Positions 51,377-59,917 of a DNA stretch of 64,000 nt are shown piece after piece. Source of the stretch: an uncultured Lachnospiraceae bacterium. GTDB lineage: Bacteria > Bacillota > Clostridia > Lachnospirales > Lachnospiraceae. The stretch's first letter is position 1. Each line of letters opens with the position of its first letter. Position numbers and translations under genes: made by a program. The stretch is from the NCBI GenBank assembly GCA_944377405.1, contig CALWES010000002.1, forward strand, positions 124,001 to 188,000. Reading direction: 5' to 3'. The notes beneath the pieces were generated by a model, which had not been told where the DNA came from, ran no database searches, and saw nothing but the letters and a program-made list of their open reading frames with translations.

Positions 51377-54300
51377 GCAGCAGCTTTTCAGAAGTCTTTG
51401 AAAAACTGAATATCAGCCCTGAACATATGGGACTGCTTTCCGGAGCACAGGTGATCAAGATCGTCATGACTTCGGACCGGCGGTCCCTTACCATCTATGT
51501 ACGCTCGGAGCAGTTCCTGCCCCGGGAGACGGTGACGGAGGCAGAGGCCGCCATCCGGGAGAAGATCTTCGACAACAAGGATATCAACGTTACCCTGATC
51601 GACACGGTGCCCCACGGGGATCAGAGGCCGAAGCAGGAAAAGGGAAGCACTGCTTCAGGGCAGCAGGACCGGGGAAAGAATCACTCCGCTCCAAAGCCAG
51701 GACAGCAGGGATACAAAAAGACCGTCAACCAGTGGACCCCGAAGCAGGACAAAAAGTCCGACAACCCGGATGTGGTATACGGCTATGATTTTACGGGAGA
51801 GCCCCTTAAGATCAAGACCCTGGAAGAGGGCATGGGAGGCGTGGTCATTACCGGCTTCATCTTCGGCACGGAGCTGGTGAAGACCAGAAACGGCAAGTAC
51901 ATCATCAAATTCAACATATCCGATAAGACGGACTCCATCTCCTGCCGGCTTTTCTGTGAGGAAAATGAGGCGGAGGAGCTTTCCGGCGTCTTAAAGCCAG
52001 GCAAGTGGTTTGCCATTAACGGAGAGGTGACGCCCCCCGACGGCCGCTTCAATACGGAGCTCAGCATCGGCCGCATCAAGGGGATCAAAAAATGGAAGGA
52101 CACGGCGGAGGCCCGGATGGACCGGATGCCGGAGGGAGAAAAGCGCATCGAGCTGCACCTTCATACCAAGATGAGCGATATGGACGGCGTGGGAGATGTG
52201 GGAGAATATATCCGCAGAGCAGCAGAGTGGGGCTGGGAGGCCCTGGCGATCACGGATCACAACAGCGTACAGGTATTTCCCACGGCCTTTCACTCCATTC
52301 CCAAGGGCAGTAAGCTCCGGCTTTTGCTGGGAGTGGAGGGGCGCCTTGTGGACGATGAGCAGAAGTGCGTCATCCGGCCGGAAGGCCAGAGCCTTTCCGG
52401 CAGATTCGTGGTCTTCGATATCGAGACCACGGGATTTTCACCCCTGAAAAACAAGATCATCGAGATCGGCGCCGTCAAGATCGAAAACGGACGCATCATA
52501 GACCGCTTCTCCCAGTTCGTGGATCCGGAGGAGTCCATTCCCTATGACATCCAGAAGCTTACCAGCATCACGGACGGAGACGTGAGGGGACAGGGTACCT
52601 ATGAGAAATGGATCCCCGCCTTCCTGGACTTCTGCGGGGATGCGGTGATCGTGGCCCACAACGCCCGCTTTGATACGGGCTTCATCGGGCATTTTGCAGG
52701 GCTCCTGGGAAAGCCCTATGCCCCCACCATCATCGACACGGTGGGCCTGTCCCGGATGCTCCTGCCGAACCTGAACCGCTTCAAGCTGGACACGGTGGCA
52801 AAGGAGCTGGGGATCTCCCTGGAGAACCACCACAGAGCCGTGGACGATGCGGAGGCCACGGCGGGGATCTTCTTAAAGCTTTGCGAGCTTCTGAAGAAAC
52901 GGGGAATCGAGGATATGGATCGGCTTTATCAGGCGGAGGAGATCGATGAGAATACTATAAAGAAGCTTCCCACAAAGCATGTGACGATCTTCGCCAAGAA
53001 CGATCTTGGCCGTACCAATATGTACCGGCTCCTGTCGGCGGCCCACGTGGATTACTTCCATGGCCAGGCCCGTATGCCAAAGAGCCTTCTCAGAGAGCTT
53101 CGGGACGGACTCCTCATCGGCTCCGGCTGCCAGAACGGCGAGCTCTATGACGCGCTGCTGCGGGGGGTATCCGACGAGGAGGCCCGGGAAATTGCAGCCT
53201 TTTACGACTACCTGGAGGTCCTGCCTCCGGAAAACCTGATGTATATGACCCTGGACGAGAAGTCCACGGTGAAGAACCGGGAGGATATCGTGGAGATCAA
53301 TTCCCGGATCATAAAGCTGGGAGAGGAGCTGGGAAAACCGGTCTGCGCTGTGGGCGACGTGCATTTCCCGGAGAAAAGCGACGCCATTTACCGGCAGATC
53401 ATCAAGTATTTTGACAAAAGCACCCACTTTATGGAATCCCCCCAGTGGGGGGCTCCGGTATACCTCCGTACCACGGAGGAGATGCTGGAGGCCTTCCGGG
53501 ACTATGACCGGGAGACTGCCCACAGGATCGTCATCGACAACCCGAAGCTGATCCTGCGGATGTGCGAGCCCATCGCTCCCGTAAGGCCGGATAAGTGCCC
53601 GCCGGTGATCGAAAATTCCGACGAGACCCTGCGGGAGATCTGTAATCAGAAGGCCCACGAGATGTACGGGCCGGAGCTTCCGCCGGAGGTCAGCGTCCGG
53701 CTCAATAAGGAGCTGGATTCCATCATATCCAACGGCTATTCCGTTATGTATATCATTGCACAGAAGCTTGTGTGGGATTCCAATGACCACGGCTATCTGG
53801 TGGGCTCCAGAGGCTCCGTAGGCTCCTCCCTGGTGGCGACCATGGCGGGGATCTCGGAGGTAAATCCCCTGCCGCCCCATTACCGCTGCCCCAAGTGCCA
53901 CTATGTGGACTTCCACAGCGACGTGGTGAAAGAGTATGCGGACAAGGCAGGCTGTGACATGCCGGATGCGGTATGCCCCGTCTGCGGAGAGAAGCTGATA
54001 AAGGATGGCTTCGATATCCCCTTTGAGACCTTCCTGGGCTTTAAGGGAGACAAGGAGCCTGATATCGATCTGAACTTTGCAGGAGACTATCAGGCCAAGG
54101 CCCATGCCTACACCGAGGTGATCTTCGGCAAGGGCCAGACCTATAAGGCGGGCACCATCGGTACGGTGCAGGACAAGACGGCCTACGGCTATGTGCTGCG
54201 CTATAACGAGGAGCATGGCATTGTGGGCATGCGCCGGGCGGAGGTGGAGCGGATCGCCATGGGCTGTACCGAGGTAAGGCGTACCACGGGCCAGCATCCG

Positions 54301-55512
54301 GGCGGTATCGTGGTCCTTCCCCACGGGGAGGAGATGTCCACCTTTACCCCCATTCAGCATCCGGCCAACGATATGCAGAGCCCCATTACCACCCACTTCG
54401 ACTACCACAGCATCGACCACAACCTGCTGAAGCTGGATATCCTGGGAAAGGATGATCCCTCCATGGTGCGGATACTTCAGGATATGACGGGGGTGGACCC
54501 CATGACGATCCCCGTGGACGATCCGAAGATCATGTCCCTCTTCCAGAACACGGAGGCCCTTGGCATCACCCCGGAGGACATCGGAGACACCAAGTGCGGC
54601 ACCCTGGGGATCCCGGAGTTCGGCACGGACTTCGCCATCCAGATGCTTCTGGACGCAAAGCCGAAATACATCTCCGACCTGGTGCGGATCGCAGGCCTTG
54701 CCCACGGTACCGACGTGTGGGTGGGCAATGCCCAGAAGCTCATCAACGAGGGAAAATGTACCATCCAGACCGCCATCTGTACCAGAGACGATATCATGAT
54801 CTATCTGATCACCAAGGGTCTGGAGCCCGGGGACGCCTTCAAGATCATGGAGCTTGTGCGAAAGGGCAAGTTCCCCAAGGATCCGAAGCATGAGGAATAC
54901 TGCGAGATGATGCGGTCCCATGGGGTGCCGGACTGGTACATCTGGTCCTGCGATACCATCAAGTACATGTTCCCCAAGGCCCATGCAGCGGCCTATGTGG
55001 TCATGTCCCTGCGGATCGCCTACTATAAGATCTACTATCCTCTGGAGTACTATGCAGCCTACTATACCGTAAAGGGTAAGGGCTTTGATTACGAAAAGAT
55101 GTGCGTGACCTTCCCGAAGCTGAAGCAGAATCTGAAGGAGCTGAAGGAATACATCGCCCAGAACCGGGATGCCACCGCCAACGACAAGCTGCTCCTTCGG
55201 GACATGCGGATCGTGGAGGAGATGATGGCCAGAGGCCTGGAGTTTACCCCCATCGACATCTTCCGGGCGAAGGCAAAGGAATTCCAGGTCATTGACGGAA
55301 AGATCATGCCCTCCTTAAATTCCATTGCAGGACTGGGAGACAATGCGGCGGAGGCCATTGAACGGGAGTCCAGGAACGGGCCCTACCTGAGCATCGAGGA
55401 GTTCATATCCCGGACAAAGGCCACAAAGACCAATGCGGACCTCTTAAAGGAGCTGGGCCTTCTGGGTTCCATCCCGGACACCAATCAGCTGAGTATTTTC
55501 GATCTGGCATAG
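51373..55512 (+). CDS. polC: DNA polymerase III alpha subunit, PolC type
   Basis: This is the main replicative polymerase of low-GC Gram-positive bacteria. The 1379-residue protein has an N-terminal region, an OB domain (about 145-235), and a PHP start with HLHTKMS (His262, His264). The DEDD 3'-5' exonuclease is inserted next, with FDIETTG (Asp349, Glu351) and the ending HRAVDDAEAT. The PHP domain then continues, followed by the zinc region (CPKC, CPVC around 840-880) and the polymerase core with PDIDLNF (Asp897, Asp899). It ends the pyrH block. Confidence 0.98.
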   Translation: MSSSFSEVFEKLNISPEHMGLLSGAQVIKIVMTSDRRSLTIYVRSEQFLPRETVTEAEAAIREKIFDNKDINVTLIDTVPHGDQRPKQEKGSTASGQQDRGKNHSAPKPGQQGYKKTVNQWTPKQDKKSDNPDVVYGYDFTGEPLKIKTLEEGMGGVVITGFIFGTELVKTRNGKYIIKFNISDKTDSISCRLFCEENEAEELSGVLKPGKWFAINGEVTPPDGRFNTELSIGRIKGIKKWKDTAEARMDRMPEGEKRIELHLHTKMSDMDGVGDVGEYIRRAAEWGWEALAITDHNSVQVFPTAFHSIPKGSKLRLLLGVEGRLVDDEQKCVIRPEGQSLSGRFVVFDIETTGFSPLKNKIIEIGAVKIENGRIIDRFSQFVDPEESIPYDIQKLTSITDGDVRGQGTYEKWIPAFLDFCGDAVIVAHNARFDTGFIGHFAGLLGKPYAPTIIDTVGLSRMLLPNLNRFKLDTVAKELGISLENHHRAVDDAEATAGIFLKLCELLKKRGIEDMDRLYQAEEIDENTIKKLPTKHVTIFAKNDLGRTNMYRLLSAAHVDYFHGQARMPKSLLRELRDGLLIGSGCQNGELYDALLRGVSDEEAREIAAFYDYLEVLPPENLMYMTLDEKSTVKNREDIVEINSRIIKLGEELGKPVCAVGDVHFPEKSDAIYRQIIKYFDKSTHFMESPQWGAPVYLRTTEEMLEAFRDYDRETAHRIVIDNPKLILRMCEPIAPVRPDKCPPVIENSDETLREICNQKAHEMYGPELPPEVSVRLNKELDSIISNGYSVMYIIAQKLVWDSNDHGYLVGSRGSVGSSLVATMAGISEVNPLPPHYRCPKCHYVDFHSDVVKEYADKAGCDMPDAVCPVCGEKLIKDGFDIPFETFLGFKGDKEPDIDLNFAGDYQAKAHAYTEVIFGKGQTYKAGTIGTVQDKTAYGYVLRYNEEHGIVGMRRAEVERIAMGCTEVRRTTGQHPGGIVVLPHGEEMSTFTPIQHPANDMQSPITTHFDYHSIDHNLLKLDILGKDDPSMVRILQDMTGVDPMTIPVDDPKIMSLFQNTEALGITPEDIGDTKCGTLGIPEFGTDFAIQMLLDAKPKYISDLVRIAGLAHGTDVWVGNAQKLINEGKCTIQTAICTRDDIMIYLITKGLEPGDAFKIMELVRKGKFPKDPKHEEYCEMMRSHGVPDWYIWSCDTIKYMFPKAHAAAYVVMSLRIAYYKIYYPLEYYAAYYTVKGKGFDYEKMCVTFPKLKQNLKELKEYIAQNRDATANDKLLLRDMRIVEEMMARGLEFTPIDIFRAKAKEFQVIDGKIMPSLNSIAGLGDNAAEAIERESRNGPYLSIEEFISRTKATKTNADLLKELGLLGSIPDTNQLSIFDLA

Positions 55513-55521
55513 GAAGCCCCC

Positions 55522-55550
55522 TTGCCACTGCTTCAGGATTGTGGTAAACT
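55522..55550 (+). promoter_or_regulatory. Promoter of the NSS symporter gene
   Basis: TTGCCA (55522-55527) and TAAACT (55545-55550) have a 17-bp spacer. Confidence 0.7.
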
Positions 55551-55552
55551 GG

Positions 55553-55594
55553 CAATTGCGCCTTCCGGCAGAAACCACTGCCGGGGAGCAATTG
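55553..55594 (+). promoter_or_regulatory. Leader hairpin before the NSS symporter gene
   Basis: Outer arms CAATTGC (55553-55559) and GCAATTG (55588-55594) enclose a strong inner hairpin CCGGCAG (55565-55571) / CTGCCGG (55578-55584). It would be at the 5' end of the mRNA; no T run follows. Confidence 0.6.
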
Positions 55595-55618
55595 AAGCAA
55601 CAAGGAGAGATTTTGATT

Positions 55619-57004
55619 ATGGAAAAGAAAAGGGAGACCTTTGCCAGCCGGATCGGATTCATCCTGATCTCAGCAGGCTGTGCCATCGGTCTCGGAAACG
55701 TTTGGCGCTTTCCGTACATCGTGGGACAGTACGGCGGAGCGGCTTTTGTACTGGTTTATCTGATGTTTCTGGTGGTCTTCGGCCTGCCCATCATGGTGAT
55801 GGAGTTTGCCAATGGCCGTGCATCCCAGAAGTCCGTAGCCCTTTCCTATGAGGCCCTGGAGCCCAAGGGAAGCAAGTGGCACCTGGCAAAATGGTTCCAC
55901 ATCGCCGGCGACTATATCCTGATGATGTATTACACCACCATTGCAGGCTGGTTGCTTTATTACTTTGTGAAGTTCCTCCGGGGAGATTTCCATCCGGGCA
56001 TGACCGCTGAGGCCTCCGGGGCCGAGTTCAACAACATGCTGGCAAACCCGGTGCTGATGGTGGTATTCATGCTGATCGTTGTGGCGCTTTGCTTCTTCAT
56101 CTGCAGCAGGGGCCTTCAGGCAGGGGTGGAGAGCATCTCCAAGAAAATGATGGTCTGCCTCATGGTCCTCATGGTGGTGATCGCCATCAACTCCTGCCTC
56201 CTTCCAGGCGGAAAGGCAGGTCTGGAGTTTTATTTAAAGCCTGATTTTTCCAGGATGAAGGAGGCCGGCGTCTTCAATGCCCTCTATGCGGCTCTTGGAC
56301 AGTCCTTCTTTACCTTAAGCATCGGCATCGGCGCCATGTCCATTTTCGGCTCCTATATCGGAAAGGAGCGGAGACTGGCGGGAGAGAGCATCAACATCAT
56401 GGTGCTGGATACCTTCGTGGCCTTCACGGCGGGCCTGATCATTTTCCCCGCCTGCTTTGCCTATAACGGCGGTGAGACGGGACAGGGACCTTCCCTGATC
56501 TTCGTAACTCTGCCCAACGTATTCAACAACATGCCCTTCGGACGGGTATGGGGCGCGCTGTTCTTTATCTTCATGTCCTTTGCGGCCCTGACCACGGTGA
56601 TCGCGGTGTTCCAGAACATCATTGCTTTTGCCACGGACCTGACGGGCTGTTCCGTAAAGAAGGCGGTATGGCTGAACGGCCTCGCCATCGGCGTCCTGTC
56701 CCTTCCGGCGGTACTGGGTTATAATGTGTTAAGCGGCATCCAGCCTCTGGGGGCAGGCTCCACCATTCTGGACTTTGAGGACTTCATCGTCAGCAATAAC
56801 ATCCTGCCCATCGGATCCCTGATCTTCCTGTTTTTCTGTACCAGGAAATGGGGCTGGGGCTGGGAGAACTTCGCGAAGGAGGCCAACCAGGGCAAGGGAC
56901 TGCGCTTCCCCACGGGAAAGCTGGCAAAGTTCTATGTCTGCTACGGCATTCCGCTGATCATCCTCATCATCCTGGTGATGGGATACGTGGAGAAGTTCCT
57001 GTAA
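55619..57004 (+). CDS. Neurotransmitter:sodium symporter (NSS/SNF) family transporter
   Basis: The 461-residue protein has 11-12 membrane segments. The first helix carries the family mark SAGCAIGLGNVWRFPYI, which includes the Na+ and amino-acid binding site. The broken sixth helix is seen in FFTLSIGIGAMSIFGSYI. Bacterial members import amino acids such as tryptophan, leucine, glycine or similar compounds. ATG 55619 follows AAGGAGAG. The substrate is not known; nearness to the reductase module is suggestive only. Confidence 0.92.
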   Translation: MEKKRETFASRIGFILISAGCAIGLGNVWRFPYIVGQYGGAAFVLVYLMFLVVFGLPIMVMEFANGRASQKSVALSYEALEPKGSKWHLAKWFHIAGDYILMMYYTTIAGWLLYYFVKFLRGDFHPGMTAEASGAEFNNMLANPVLMVVFMLIVVALCFFICSRGLQAGVESISKKMMVCLMVLMVVIAINSCLLPGGKAGLEFYLKPDFSRMKEAGVFNALYAALGQSFFTLSIGIGAMSIFGSYIGKERRLAGESINIMVLDTFVAFTAGLIIFPACFAYNGGETGQGPSLIFVTLPNVFNNMPFGRVWGALFFIFMSFAALTTVIAVFQNIIAFATDLTGCSVKKAVWLNGLAIGVLSLPAVLGYNVLSGIQPLGAGSTILDFEDFIVSNNILPIGSLIFLFFCTRKWGWGWENFAKEANQGKGLRFPTGKLAKFYVCYGIPLIILIILVMGYVEKFL

Positions 57005-57058
57005 CAGGGATCTGAATCGGCATCAGACCGGAAAACTGCATAAAATGAAGTACAGTCA

Positions 57059-57098
57059 GGGATCACCTATTTTATTTGCAAATAGGTGGTCCCTTTTT
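57059..57098 (+). terminator. Intrinsic terminator after the NSS gene
   Basis: GGGATCACCTATTT and AAATAGGTGGTCCC pair with one mismatch, and five T follow. Confidence 0.9.
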
Positions 57099-57231
57099 CT
57101 ATTGCAATATTTAATAAAAATAGAAAAAAGAGAAGAAAATGAATATGATATAGCGAGCGGTATAACATCGTATAACCTTTACGGTTATGAGCCGAAGTTA
57201 CAGATAAAAAACCTTTGACGGAAGCACCCAG

Positions 57232-57921
57232 GTGCTTAAGGACATCAATCTGAAGGTGAAGAAGAATGAGGTAGTGGCGATCCTGGGACCTTCCGGCACC
57301 GGAAAATCCACCCTTCTGCGATGCCTGAATTACCTCTGCGTTCCCACTACGGGGATCATCCGGGTGGGAGACGTTACAGTGGATGCGGCCCATCATACCA
57401 AAAAGCAGGTGCGGGAGCTTCGGAAGCAGTCCGCCATGGTATTCCAGAACTATAACCTTTTCAAGAACAAGACGGCTCTGGAAAATGTTATGGAGGCCCT
57501 GATCACGGTGCAGAAGAAATCAAAGCAGGAGGCGGAGGAGACCGCAGTCCGGCTTCTGAAGAAGGTAGGCATGCTGGAACGGAAGGATTTTTACCCCTCC
57601 AAGATGTCCGGCGGCCAGCAGCAGCGTGTGGGGATCGCAAGGGCCATGGCGGTCAATCCGGATGTGCTCCTTTTCGATGAGCCCACCTCCGCACTGGATC
57701 CGGAGCTTGTGGTGGAGGTACTGAACACCATCCGCCAGCTGGCGGAGGAGGATACCACCATGATCCTGGTGACCCATGAGATCCGCTTTGCAAGGAATGT
57801 GGCAAGCCGTATCATCTTCATGGACGGCGGACGCATCGAAGCGGACGGAACACCGGAGGAGATGATCGATCATCCTCAGAATGAGAGACTGGCACAGTTC
57901 CTGAACTACGTCAGCAAGTAA
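57232..57921 (+). CDS. Amino-acid-type ABC ATPase with damaged 5' end, probably decaying
   Basis: The readable 229 residues contain Walker A GPSGTGKST at about 20-28, Q-loop VFQNYNLFKNKTALENV, signature KMSGGQQQRVGIARAM, Walker B LLFDEPTSALDPE and switch His in VTHEI, as in GlnQ/ArtP proteins. In frame before the GTG at 57232 lie codons for KTFDGSTQ, the usual family N-terminus, but a TAA at 57205 cuts them off. The preceding LQIKNL sits in another frame, so about 11 bp seem lost. No good ribosome site precedes GTG. No binding protein or permease gene is present. It may be nonfunctional. Confidence 0.75.
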   Translation: MLKDINLKVKKNEVVAILGPSGTGKSTLLRCLNYLCVPTTGIIRVGDVTVDAAHHTKKQVRELRKQSAMVFQNYNLFKNKTALENVMEALITVQKKSKQEAEETAVRLLKKVGMLERKDFYPSKMSGGQQQRVGIARAMAVNPDVLLFDEPTSALDPELVVEVLNTIRQLAEEDTTMILVTHEIRFARNVASRIIFMDGGRIEADGTPEEMIDHPQNERLAQFLNYVSK

Positions 57922-57983
57922 ATTCAGCAGATAAATCATGAAAGAAAATCAGGCTGGGGCCTTTCGGACCCTGCCGGAAGGAA

Positions 57984-58013
57984 ACATGGGCTGCCTTCTG
58001 AGGCAGCCCATGT
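57984..58013. terminator. Perfect 12-bp hairpin, terminator-like
   Basis: ACATGGGCTGCC (57984-57995) pairs with GGCAGCCCATGT (58002-58013) around 6 nt. T runs are poor on both strands, so termination is only likely by position, between the ATPase gene and the next promoter. Confidence 0.55.
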
Positions 58014-58016
58014 CTG

Positions 58017-58045
58017 TTGCAAAAAAAGGGGCGAGATGCTATAAT
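58017..58045 (+). promoter_or_regulatory. Promoter of grdX-grdX-tetR
   Basis: TTGCAA (58017-58022) and TATAAT (58040-58045) are 17 bp apart, with an extended TGC before the -10 box. Confidence 0.85.
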
Positions 58046-58101
58046 GAAAAACTGTGTAGCATTCAATACATGGAATAGAAAAAGAAATAGAGAGGTCTGC
58101 T

Positions 58102-58494
58102 ATGATAGATGTAACAAAGCTTCTGATCATTACCAACAATGATGTGACGGAGGAATATTTCAAGGGACAGATCCGGACGGAGATGGTGGAGACCCACAAG
58201 GACGTGCTGCTGAAGGTCCGGGACTATATCTACGCCGGAGGCTGGAAGCTCATCACCCATCCCATGGCCAGCTCCATCAAGCCGAACCAGACACCCTTCC
58301 GTTCCATCATCCTGATTCAGTCCAAGGAGGACAATACGGAGGATATCATCATGATCGAGGAGGCGCTTATCAGCTTCGAGAAGTTCGAAGGAGATAAGAA
58401 GCCTACGGAATGGTACCGGAAAACAACGGATCAGGACTTCAAGAGGATCGATTTTTACATGATCGAGGATGCGATCCCCCATCTGACACGATAA
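58102..58494 (+). CDS. GrdX family protein, copy 1
   Basis: The 130-residue protein has the GrdX layout: an N-terminal LLIITNNDVT, the middle VLLKVRDYIYAGGWKLITHPMASSIKPNQTPFRSIIL, and an acidic helix ending IIMIEEALISFEKF. GrdX genes head many glycine reductase operons and their role is unknown. A second copy follows after 11 bp. The link to the component B genes 1.4 kb downstream supports a shared function. Confidence 0.85.
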   Translation: MIDVTKLLIITNNDVTEEYFKGQIRTEMVETHKDVLLKVRDYIYAGGWKLITHPMASSIKPNQTPFRSIILIQSKEDNTEDIIMIEEALISFEKFEGDKKPTEWYRKTTDQDFKRIDFYMIEDAIPHLTR

Positions 58495-58505
58495 GGAGAA
58501 AGATT

Positions 58506-58895
58506 ATGTGGGAACTGGAAAAAGCCACTATCGTTACGAATAACCCCAGGGTCTATGACAAGTACAAGGACGAGACCCATGTCATCCTCCTGAAGAAATA
58601 CGAAGAGGTGCTGCTGAAGGTCCGGGACCTGGTCTATGACCGGCATGTGCTCCTGACCCATCCCCAGGCCTCAAGCTTAAAGCCCAATCAGACCCCTTAC
58701 CGTTCTGTTGTGGTCTATCCCCAGGGGGCGGATGACAACATGAAGGATATCATGCTCATCGAAAAGTGCATCGAGACTTACCGGCAGTGGCAGGATATCG
58801 CCCCCACTCCGGAAAAATATGCGGATAACGTGGCCTACGATTTTCAGACCATCGACCTTTCCGTGATCGATAATATCATTCCAAGGATCTCCTGA
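58506..58895 (+). CDS. GrdX family protein, copy 2
   Basis: The 129-residue protein shares with copy 1 the ATIVTNNPRVYDKY start, LLKVRDLVYDRHVLLTHPQASSLKPNQTPYRSVVV middle and the DIMLIEKCIETY helix, yet it is clearly diverged. The true start is ATG 58506 with AAGGAG; codons before it overlap copy 1. Two GrdX proteins in tandem suggest a paired or heteromeric unit. Function unknown. Confidence 0.85.
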   Translation: MWELEKATIVTNNPRVYDKYKDETHVILLKKYEEVLLKVRDLVYDRHVLLTHPQASSLKPNQTPYRSVVVYPQGADDNMKDIMLIEKCIETYRQWQDIAPTPEKYADNVAYDFQTIDLSVIDNIIPRIS

Positions 58896-58914
58896 TCCGG
58901 AAGAAAGGAACGGA

Positions 58915-59631
58915 ATGGCAGAAAAAAAGTACTTTAAGGATCTTTCCAGGAGAGACTATATCGTAAAGGCGAACGAGATCGTGAGAGCGGAGGGGGCGGA
59001 GGCCCTTACCATCAGGCGGATCGCCCGGGAGATGCATTGCTCCAGCGCCTGCCTGTACCACTACTTCGAGAATCTGGAGGAACTGCTTTTTTATGCCCAG
59101 ATCGGCTTTCTGAATTACTATCTGGAGGAGATCCAGCGGGCGGAGAGCGGCTGGAAAGACGCCTGGGATCTGCATATCGGAATCTGGGAGTGCTATTCCA
59201 GAGCGGCCTTCACTTATCCCACTGCCTTCAACACGGTATTCTTTTCGGATATGAGTGCGAAGCTTCCAACGGCTTTCAGAGAGTACTATGAGCTGTTCCC
59301 GGAACAGATCAATATGGTAAGTCCCTACCTCCGGCTGATGCTTGAGACACCGGACTTTTTTGAGAGAGATTACCAGATGTGCCAGAAGTGCGTGGAGGCT
59401 GGGGTGATATCGGAGGAGAAGGCCCGGATCATGAACCGTCTGGTGTGCCTTGTTTACAAAGGTTACCTGAAGGGAATCATCGATTCCGGCATCGAAGCAG
59501 GGCAGATCGAGGAGCGGGTCCGGGAGTTTTTAAAGGATATCAAGCTGATCATGGCTGCTCTGGCGGACGATACCCTGGGACACAGGGATCTGGAGCCCAT
59601 AAAAAGCCTCTTCGAAAAAATGCACAAATAG
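58915..59631 (+). CDS. TetR/AcrR family transcriptional regulator
   Basis: The 238-residue protein has the N-terminal helix-turn-helix at about 14-60 (IVKANEIVRAEGAEALTIRRIAREMHCSSACLYHYFENLEELL) and a helical ligand domain. It follows the GrdX genes by 19 bp and precedes the component B operon by 286 bp. Two ATCGCGAT palindromes in that gap are likely operators. It probably represses the reductase operon until its substrate is present. Confidence 0.92.
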   Translation: MAEKKYFKDLSRRDYIVKANEIVRAEGAEALTIRRIAREMHCSSACLYHYFENLEELLFYAQIGFLNYYLEEIQRAESGWKDAWDLHIGIWECYSRAAFTYPTAFNTVFFSDMSAKLPTAFREYYELFPEQINMVSPYLRLMLETPDFFERDYQMCQKCVEAGVISEEKARIMNRLVCLVYKGYLKGIIDSGIEAGQIEERVREFLKDIKLIMAALADDTLGHRDLEPIKSLFEKMHK

Positions 59632-59705
59632 AAGCTACAGAAATATACAAAAGTGACAAAAATCAAAAAAGTAACGGAAAGTTACAAAAATTGCACTAAA
59701 AATGA

Positions 59706-59734
59706 TTGCAAATGATCGCGATACGTGTTATTTT
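59706..59734 (+). promoter_or_regulatory. Promoter of the component B operon
   Basis: TTGCAA (59706-59711) and TATTTT (59729-59734) are 17 bp apart. The -35 box equals that of the grdX promoter. About 175 nt of leader follow with no clear structure. Confidence 0.65.
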
Positions 59735-59755
59735 ATTAACATAAGTTATCGCGAT
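59715..59755 (+). promoter_or_regulatory. Two ATCGCGAT palindromes, candidate TetR operators
   Basis: ATCGCGAT at 59715-59722 lies in the promoter spacer, and a second at 59748-59755 is just past the start of transcription, 33 bp away (about three helix turns). A related GTCGTCGTGATAAC is near 59884. This is a usual repression layout for the adjacent TetR protein. Confidence 0.6.
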
Positions 59756-59917
59756 TATTTTTTTGAATAATCATAGAAACCATTCAATCAAAGTGTAACC
59801 ACCACAGCGTTGTTTCTGCTTTTTCCACCACAAGAGGCAGGGGCCGCGCACAGCACGAAGGAAGGGTAATTTTATTCACAAGTCGTCGTGATAACCAAAA
59901 ACAAAGGAGGGGTTCAA

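Noticed and set aside
52873..54984. 703-codon open frame on the minus strand
   Set aside because: It lies wholly antisense to the conserved polC gene and is open only because of the codon bias of polC; its product is rich in His, Gly and Leu without any family motif and has no ribosome binding site.
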